Source: Bacillota bacterium | Lineage (GTDB): Bacteria; Bacillota; Dethiobacteria; DTU022 | NCBI GenBank assembly: GCA_012727685.1 | Contig: JAAYGO010000047.1 | Span: 1-7,987, forward strand | Length of the DNA: 7,987 bases | Direction of reading: 5' to 3' | Part shown: positions 4,576-7,987 of the stretch, piece by piece | Layout of the letters: each line of letters opens with the position of its first letter | Position numbering within the stretch: the first letter of the stretch is position 1 | Made by a program: the position numbers and the translations under genes | Notes under the pieces: model-generated | Database searches by the model: none | What the model saw: only the letters and a program-made list of their open reading frames with translations | What the model was told of the DNA's origin: nothing

Positions 4576-5874
4576 CTAAAACATGGTTTTCACCAGGAAC
4601 AGCGAAATCTCAGGGAAAGCGACTAATAAGCTAATGTGTACAAGATCAGCCAGCACGAATGGAGCTACTCCGCGGTAAACAGTGGCTAAAGGCACTTTAA
4701 TGGTTTTGGCTAAAACAAAAAGATTAATGCCATACGGCGGTGTAACCATTCCGATTTCCATGATCCGCACCATGATAACCCCCCACCAGATCGGGTCATA
4801 CCCCAGGGTCAGGATGATGGGGAAGACAATTGGCGTGGTTAGAATAATCACAATGAGCACGTCTAGAAAAGAGCCAAGAATAACGTAAACGAACAAAAGA
4901 CCGATGATAATAAAAATAGGCGGCAATGGAATTCCAATAATTAAATTGCTTAAATAAACTGGAAGATTGCTTACGGCGGTGAAACGCATAAAGATATAAG
5001 CGCCAACCAATAAGTATAGAATCATGGCCGTATTGCTGGCCGTCTCGGTGAGTGCGCTTTTTACTCCCGGCCATTTAAGCCTGCTGAGCGCAAACCCCAC
5101 CACAAAAGCGCCAAATGCGCCGATCGCTCCGGCTTCCGTGGGGGTAAAGATGCCACCGTATATACCTCCCATAATAAGTAGGAAGATCAACACCATGGGC
5201 CAGATCGTTAATGAACCCGTGATCTTTTCTCTAAAGCTTACCCGCGGACCCGGCGGTCCCATGCCGGGGTTAAGGCGGCAAACAGTAAAGATGGCAGCCA
5301 TGTAAAAAAGGACCTCGAGGATACCGGGGATAACGCCGGCAATAAATAAATGACCAACGGATTGTTCGGTAAGCAGCGCATAGAGAATAAATCCCGTGCT
5401 GGGAGGAATCAGAATGCCAATCGTTCCGCCGGCGGCAATGGCGCCCGAAGACAACCGATCGTCATAGTTATATCTTTTCATTTCCGGGTGGGCTATTTTA
5501 CCCATCGTCACCGCAGTGGCGATGCTATCTCCGCACACAGCCGCAAAAAGCCCGCACGCACCCACCGTAGCCATGGCCAGGCCACCGCGGACGTGGCCAA
5601 TCCACTTTCTAACAGCCTCATAAAGGTCTTTACTGATTCCCGAGGCTGCAACAACCGTGCCCATGAGGATAAACAACGGCAGGGCGGTGATCTGATAGTA
5701 GTTGGTCTGCGCGTGCGGCTCTAAGCCAACCATGATCAAAGCCTTGTCCCAGCCGGACAGGAAAGCATAGCCCAAAAAGCCGACCAGAATCATGGCGGTG
5801 CCCAGTCGCATTTTCAAAAACATAAGTACCACTAGAATAATTATTCCCACCACACCAACAGTTTCAACGCCCAT
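4576..5874 (-). CDS. dctM: TRAP transporter large permease subunit (DctM family)
   Basis: A 432-residue, highly hydrophobic inner-membrane protein of normal DctM length, with roughly a dozen membrane segments. Family landmarks are the N-terminal hydrophobic opening (about 5-40), LPLFILMGTVVAASGIS (65-81), GLFAAVCGDSIATAVTMGKIAHPEM (107-131), GGTIGILIPPSTGFILYALLTEQSVGHLFIAG (148-179), GIFTPTEAGAIGAFGAF (about 240-256) and a C-terminal TTPIVFPI...GMVTPPYGINLFVL region (about 344-387). In TRAP systems this subunit is the elevator-type transport domain and carries solute inward with a sodium or proton gradient. The start is supported by GGGGGTGAT seven bases before the ATG. It follows the small subunit by 26 bp in one operon. 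The symbol is family-level; dicarboxylate as substrate is not shown. Confidence 0.95.
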   Translation of the reverse strand: MGVETVGVVGIIILVVLMFLKMRLGTAMILVGFLGYAFLSGWDKALIMVGLEPHAQTNYYQITALPLFILMGTVVAASGISKDLYEAVRKWIGHVRGGLAMATVGACGLFAAVCGDSIATAVTMGKIAHPEMKRYNYDDRLSSGAIAAGGTIGILIPPSTGFILYALLTEQSVGHLFIAGVIPGILEVLFYMAAIFTVCRLNPGMGPPGPRVSFREKITGSLTIWPMVLIFLLIMGGIYGGIFTPTEAGAIGAFGAFVVGFALSRLKWPGVKSALTETASNTAMILYLLVGAYIFMRFTAVSNLPVYLSNLIIGIPLPPIFIIIGLLFVYVILGSFLDVLIVIILTTPIVFPIILTLGYDPIWWGVIMVRIMEIGMVTPPYGINLFVLAKTIKVPLATVYRGVAPFVLADLVHISLLVAFPEISLFLVKTMF

Positions 5875-5900
5875 TTTATCACCCCCGGCATAATCAATGC

Positions 5901-6428
5901 TTAAGAATAGTTGTCTTCTTCGCTAGCGGCGGAAAACGACAAATTGCTTCCTGAAACTTTCTTAATGTTATACTGCAGGATGATCATTGCAACAGATAAA
6001 AGGAGAAAGCCAAAGGCGGCAACGATGAGAAATGGATACCTGGGTATCCCGAGCATTAAAGATTTCAGCTCCATCTCGCGGGCGAACATGGCCTGGGAAA
6101 AGCTCTGGGTCGCGATTAACAATCCCAGGGCCAGGGTCACCAGGTTATCAATGCTGCTGAGAATATTCTGCGCTCTTCTTGATAATCTGCCGGCGATGAT
6201 ATCTACGGTAATATGTTCGCCCTTTAAGGCACACCACGCAATCCCCAGGAATACTATACACACCATCATGGAGGAACTGATTTCTGTACCGCCAATAATC
6301 GGATGCCTGAAAAAATACCGCAAGATGACATCAAAAACTGTCATCATCATCAAGGCGATCAAAACTAATGTCGACGCCATGCCACATCCTTCGATGAACG
6401 CCCTGATTGCCCTCTCAATCTTTTTCAA
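5901..6428 (-). CDS. dctQ: TRAP transporter small permease subunit (DctQ family)
   Basis: A 175-residue membrane protein with four predicted helices (about 17-36, 48-68, 91-110 and 131-152), the standard DctQ layout. Typical motifs are VILRYFFRHPIIGGTEISS (34-52), with the conserved R-Y-x-F and E, and CALKGEHITVDII (66-78). The C-terminal tail (155-175) is polar. It partners the large permease and helps dock the binding protein. The start is TTG 6428: GGAGGAG lies seven to nine bases upstream, and an internal ATG (residue 17) would remove the N-terminal amphipathic helix. It sits 26 bp before the large subunit gene and 109 bp after the binding protein gene. Confidence 0.93.
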   Translation of the reverse strand: MKKIERAIRAFIEGCGMASTLVLIALMMMTVFDVILRYFFRHPIIGGTEISSSMMVCIVFLGIAWCALKGEHITVDIIAGRLSRRAQNILSSIDNLVTLALGLLIATQSFSQAMFAREMELKSLMLGIPRYPFLIVAAFGFLLLSVAMIILQYNIKKVSGSNLSFSAASEEDNYS

Positions 6429-6437
6429 CTTAGATCT

Positions 6438-6442
6438 CCTCC
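6438..6442 (-). promoter_or_regulatory. Ribosome binding site supporting the TTG start of the small TRAP subunit
   Basis: GGAGG, continued as GGAGGAG, lies on the minus strand nine bases before TTG 6428. No ATG upstream of it is in frame, so the rare TTG start is preferred over the internal Met17. Confidence 0.75.
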
Positions 6443-6461
6443 GGCCTGGTTCAATATTCTA

Positions 6462-6497
6462 GCGGGCAAGGTAAGGAAGACGGCTGCCCTTGCCCGC
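6462..6497 (-). other. Intercistronic hairpin between binding-protein and permease genes
   Basis: GCGGGCAAGG (6462-6471) and CCTTGCCCGC (6488-6497) form a perfect 10-bp GC-rich stem with a 16-base loop. No T-run follows on the minus strand, so it is not a full terminator. It lies about 40 bases after the binding-protein stop. It probably stabilises the 3' end of the binding-protein mRNA or attenuates read-through, as seen in other binding-protein operons. Confidence 0.75.
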
Positions 6498-6503
6498 ATT
6501 AAT

Positions 6504-6526
6504 TCTGCATTATCCGGCTGTGCAGA
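6504..6526 (-). other. Second small intercistronic hairpin
   Basis: TCTGCA (6504-6509) and TGCAGA (6521-6526) form a 6-bp stem around an 11-base loop, 12 bases after the binding-protein stop codon and just before the larger hairpin. Stability would be modest. Confidence 0.45.
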
Positions 6527-6537
6527 GACAAGCAATG

Positions 6538-7620
6538 CTATTTACCATATTTATCCAATAGAGCGAACAATTCAGTAAACACTTTCTCTGCCGGCAAACC
6601 TTTTGCCCCAACCGATGCGATCCATTCTTCGTTGATCGATTTCATGGTTTCTTCCCATAACCGCAACTCTTCCGCCGATAGTTCGATAAAGGTGCTGCCC
6701 TTTTCCCGGGCGCTTGCGATAGCCGATTCTGCTTCAGCCTGGTTGGCTTTCAGAATTTCGTCTCCCGCCCAATGATAGGCTTCGACCATAATCTTTTGGA
6801 TATCCGGAGGCAGGCTTTCCCAGGTCTTTAGGTTGATGATATAACCGGTAAACGCGAGGTTGGCACCGTTTTCACCGAAAAGGGTATGGCAGTTGGTTAC
6901 CTCGGTAAGTTTAAAGGCATCAACAGCCGGCCAGTGGGACCACTGCCCCTCGACAAGGCCCCTTTCCAGGCTCATATAAAAATCCCCGGCCGCAACCCCG
7001 ACCGGCGCAGCCCCCAGGGACTCAAACCAGCGGGCAGGCTCTCCAACAACTGCTATTTTCATGCCTTTGACATCGTCCGGGACCCTGACTTGCCTTCCAT
7101 TAGTGTGTAAATGTTCACCAGCTACCGCAAAGGCGCTTAACCACCGCAGGCCTTTTGCTTCCAGTTCTGCATTTAGTTCCGGGATAGTGTCAATCATTTC
7201 TCTAAATACCTGGGTCGTTACCGTTTGGGGAGGGGTTTGCGGGAGAAATCGTCCAAAAACCATATTCAGATCAAATTGTCCGGCGAATTGCCCTGAATCA
7301 ATAAAAGAGATATCCGCCACCCCGGAGGCAGTGCCGGTGATGGTGTCATCATATTTCAAGAGGGATTCCGAAAAATAAGTATTGATCTTAACCCTGCCGC
7401 CAGTTTCTTCCTCAATTCTTTTTGCTGCCTCGTTAGACCAATGGCCGGGCGGGATCATCTCGGGTCCAAAGTAGTGGAAAGTAAGTTCGAACACTTCTTC
7501 TTCTGCTGCTTCCCCGCCTGCTTCCCCGTTTTCAGGCGTAGCTGCCGGTTCCTTTGCGCAACCGCCAAGCAAGCAAACCAGTAAAACACTTAACAGCAAG
7601 AAAATCCATGCCCTTTTCAT
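6538..7620 (-). CDS. dctP: TRAP transporter solute-binding lipoprotein (DctP family)
   Basis: A 360-residue extracytoplasmic binding protein. Residues 1-20 are a lipoprotein signal peptide with lipobox LGG-C21, so it is lipid-anchored outside the membrane, as expected in a Gram-positive cell. An acidic Ala/Glu/Gly linker spans about 22-43. The DctP fold follows: FELTFHYFGPE (44-54), an ADISFIDSGQFAGQFDL region (102-118), VRVPDDVKGMKIAVVGEPARWFESLGAAPVGV (178-209) and DFYMSLERGLVEGQWSHW (213-230). The family's carboxylate-gripping Arg, in 'GLKIRVP', appears as Ala190 (GMKIAVVG), so the ligand may not be a simple carboxylate. AGGAGGT lies seven bases before the ATG. The gene follows the cupin gene by 37 bp and precedes the permease genes by 109 bp containing hairpins. 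Family and transport role are firm; the substrate is unknown. Confidence 0.94.
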   Translation of the reverse strand: MKRAWIFLLLSVLLVCLLGGCAKEPAATPENGEAGGEAAEEEVFELTFHYFGPEMIPPGHWSNEAAKRIEEETGGRVKINTYFSESLLKYDDTITGTASGVADISFIDSGQFAGQFDLNMVFGRFLPQTPPQTVTTQVFREMIDTIPELNAELEAKGLRWLSAFAVAGEHLHTNGRQVRVPDDVKGMKIAVVGEPARWFESLGAAPVGVAAGDFYMSLERGLVEGQWSHWPAVDAFKLTEVTNCHTLFGENGANLAFTGYIINLKTWESLPPDIQKIMVEAYHWAGDEILKANQAEAESAIASAREKGSTFIELSAEELRLWEETMKSINEEWIASVGAKGLPAEKVFTELFALLDKYGK

Positions 7621-7657
7621 TTATCATACCTCCTAATAAAATTATGATCTCAAGGTT

Positions 7658-7987
7658 TTACACAATATCGTGTCTTTCATCGCGTTTATACCCTGCTGGA
7701 TCAAGGACAATGGAGGCAAACAAAATCGGTTTATCGACCCTTGTAAACTCAAGCGGGCAATGGACCAAACCCTTGGGGATATAGACAACCGTGGTGGAAT
7801 TTATGATATGTTTCTCCCCTTCCTCGCCTAAAGTCAAGCAGGCCTCTGCTCCAAAGTCCCTGAAATCCATGGGATTGTTTCCCGCGAAAACGAGAATCTC
7901 ATCTTCATCATGCACATGTCCATTTTTTTCGATCGTAAAGGGCATATAAATGGAGTGCATGGCCATGTTAAAGCGTAAGCCTTCCCA
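7658..7987 (-). CDS. Cupin-domain protein, C-terminal part (runs off right edge)
   Basis: The frame is open to the window edge (residues W-E-G-L-R-F-N precede the first Met at 7966), so the N-terminus is missing. About 110 codons are visible. Cupin motif 1 reads GHVHDEDEILVFAG, with H-x-H-x3-E as in metal-binding cupins. Motif 2 reads VVYIPKGLVHCPLEF, with P-x-G-x2-H. A distinct 'GNNPMDFRDFGAEACLTLGEE' segment lies between them and 'RVDKPILFASIVLDP' follows, a pattern I associate with an uncharacterised clostridial cupin family. It is the most upstream visible gene of the TRAP operon, 37 bp before the binding-protein gene, which suggests a role in metabolising the imported solute or in regulation; that is inference. 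The operon's promoter lies outside the window. Confidence 0.85.
   Translation of the reverse strand, partial: WEGLRFNMAMHSIYMPFTIEKNGHVHDEDEILVFAGNNPMDFRDFGAEACLTLGEEGEKHIINSTTVVYIPKGLVHCPLEFTRVDKPILFASIVLDPAGYKRDERHDIV

Noticed and set aside
5911..6462. A 183-codon plus-strand frame opposite the small TRAP subunit gene
   Set aside because: It is antisense to a clear DctQ protein over nearly its full length, lacks family motifs and has no supporting ribosome site.
1..7987. CRISPR array, riboswitch, toxin-antitoxin or phage defence module
   Set aside because: No regularly spaced repeats, no recognisable riboswitch core, and no gene of these families was seen in any frame. The macro domain alone is not evidence of a DarT-DarG type pair, as no toxin gene is adjacent.

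Overview
The window looks like a chromosomal piece of a low-to-moderate GC, spore-forming Bacillota (Clostridia, perhaps a Desulfotomaculum/Pelotomaculum- or Moorella-like lineage; this placement is inference). The grounds are strong GGAGG-type Shine-Dalgarno sites, frequent GTG/TTG starts, sigma-A-like promoters, a Spo0E-type sporulation domain, and a DRG-type TGS GTPase whose N-terminus resembles those of such clostridia. Every protein gene supported here lies on the minus strand; the only plus-strand gene is a tRNA.

Read in the direction of transcription (right to left), the right third (7987-4576) is a probable operon: a cupin protein cut by the window edge, a TRAP-type solute-binding lipoprotein, the small TRAP membrane subunit and the large TRAP permease. 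The binding protein captures an acidic or related organic solute outside the membrane and the QM pair imports it with a cation gradient. The substrate is unknown, and the arginine that normally grips a carboxylate appears to be replaced. A 109-bp gap after the binding-protein gene holds two hairpins that could give it more product than the permease genes.

Next (4575-3860) comes a decayed zone: a 33-codon small ORF with its own promoter-like and ribosome-binding sequences, then the broken remains of a GntR/FadR-family repressor that probably once controlled the TRAP operon. A hairpin with a T-run closes this zone. The 3540-3860 stretch has no gene; it holds a short degenerate heptad repeat, an inverted repeat and the promoter of the next gene.

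At 3519-2758 is the most unusual gene, an in-frame fusion of a Spo0E-like domain (Spo0A~P phosphatase family) to a macro (ADP-ribose-binding) domain. A near-perfect Shine-Dalgarno and ATG sit exactly at the domain junction, so the gene may make both a fusion and a free macro protein. It converges on a plus-strand tRNA-Val(GAC) gene with its own consensus promoter and an intrinsic terminator that could serve both strands.

The left part (2309-1) is a likely operon of three genes: a DRG/Obg-like TGS GTPase, LemA, and a DUF2207 membrane protein running off the left edge. A pair of 12-bp direct repeats spaced 21 bp brackets the candidate promoter of this operon.
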